Below are positions 12,545 to 12,740 of a stretch of 12,740 bases of DNA, piece by piece. A program made the translations under genes and the position numbers. Source of the DNA: an uncultured Oscillospiraceae bacterium (GTDB lineage: Bacteria; Bacillota; Clostridia; Oscillospirales; Oscillospiraceae). Location of the stretch: positions 1 to 12,740 of the forward strand of contig CAAEKQ010000056.1 of the NCBI GenBank assembly GCA_900756575.1, read 5' to 3'. How positions within the stretch are numbered: the stretch's first letter is position 1; every line of letters begins with the position of its first letter. The notes beneath the pieces are model-generated. The model was given only the letters and a program-made list of their open reading frames with translations. It was not told the DNA's origin and did no database searches.

Positions 12545-12641
12545 GTACATAGCGTGACAGAGCTATTCTGGTCAAATGGAATTCCGCTTCCATCTACGCT
12601 CTGCAAAACTGCGCAAAAAGTTCTAAAAATATAGAAAGAAA
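12545..12641. other. Non-coding spacer after integrase relic
   Basis: No gene or convincing promoter is visible. The stretch is moderately AT-rich at its right end and leads into the hairpin cluster before the next gene. Confidence 0.35.
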
Positions 12642-12726
12642 ACCCGAAATCCTACGATTTCAGGTCAGAATAAATCGCCGTAGGCGAAACACCAAATCGA
12701 AGCCCAGCGCAGCGGGTTCGATTTGG
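12642..12726 (+). promoter_or_regulatory. Three consecutive hairpins upstream of a gene start
   Basis: Three inverted repeats follow each other: ACC-x-GAAATC / GATTTC-x-GGT (12642-12665, 4-base loop, one mismatch), TCGCC-GTA-GGCGA (12675-12687) and CCAAATCGAA / TTCGATTTGG (12692-12726, perfect 10-bp arms). The hexamer AAATCG occurs in alternating orientation at 12655, 12672, 12694 and 12719, so hairpin one could instead pair with the segment at 12672, giving alternative folds. The cluster ends directly at the ribosome binding site. It may be a leader attenuator, a protein-binding site or a replication/transfer site; sequence alone does not decide. Confidence 0.5.
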
Positions 12727-12740
12727 AAAGGAGGAGCGAC
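12727..12740 (+). promoter_or_regulatory. Ribosome binding site of a plus-strand gene beyond the window
   Basis: AAAGGAGG at 12727-12734 is followed by only 6 nt before the window ends. The spacing predicts a start codon at or just after 12741. The perfect hairpin at 12692-12726 ends where this site begins, so the hairpin could affect translation of that gene. Confidence 0.65.

Noticed and set aside
12434..12550. N-terminal extension of the dnaC-like frame to an ATG at 12550
   Set aside because: These codons are the antisense strand of the integrase fragment and do not resemble DnaC. The frame is open by chance.
12600..12640. Plus-strand promoter with TATAGA at 12630
   Set aside because: No acceptable -35 element lies at 16-18 nt upstream.
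12700..12728. tRNA-like T-arm (GGTTCGATTTGG)
   Set aside because: The TTCGATT segment is one arm of a perfect 10-bp inverted repeat; no acceptor, D-arm or anticodon arm can be built around it.
1..12740. CRISPR repeat-spacer array
   Set aside because: I looked for repeated units of about 30-37 nt at regular spacing, especially next to the cas genes (5200-5900, 11648-11860, 12176-12290), and found none. The only long repeat is the mobC 3' end, present twice.

Overview
The window looks like a chromosome segment of a strictly anaerobic, moderately GC-rich gut Firmicute (Clostridia, plausibly Oscillospiraceae). I infer this from strong AAGGAGG ribosome binding sites, a Gram-positive lipobox lipoprotein, Tn1549-like conjugation genes and the type of flavoprotein present. 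No gene here fixes the species.

Positions 1-4899 are a metabolic locus. On the minus strand run an extracellular solute-binding lipoprotein, an FAD-dependent oxidoreductase of the fumarate-reductase flavoprotein superfamily, and the start of a Pro/Gly-rich protein cut by the window edge. An AraC-family regulator diverges from them across a 195-bp intergenic region. The likely theme is capture of a small molecule outside the cell and its reduction or oxidation inside, under AraC control. The substrate is unknown and no permease is visible.

Positions 4897-5283 hold mobile-element debris: an N-terminal remnant of an IS3-type orfA that abuts the araC stop codon, then the last 24 codons and the terminator of a mobC gene.

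Positions 5324-11730 are the main find: a compact minus-strand type I-C CRISPR effector operon, cas5c-cas8c-cas7c-cas3, with overlapping stops and starts, followed by a GNAT acetyltransferase. It has a strong promoter whose spacer contains a perfect palindrome, and cas8c has an internal start with its own ribosome binding site that should make Cas11c. The cassette lacks cas1, cas2, cas4 and a CRISPR array, and cas3 is last instead of first.

Positions 11821-12740 are conjugation or mobilisation material: an intact mobC, two hairpins upstream of it that could be part of an oriT, and a back-to-back joint of a dnaC-like 3' fragment with a tyrosine integrase 3' fragment. The window ends in a cluster of three hairpins directly before a ribosome binding site for a plus-strand gene beyond the edge.

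The 3' end of mobC plus its hairpin occurs twice (5166-5283 and 11821-11938, 7 mismatches in 118 nt by eye) as direct repeats flanking the cas cassette. This points to the cassette being cargo of a mobilisable element, gained by recombination between or insertion next to mobC genes.
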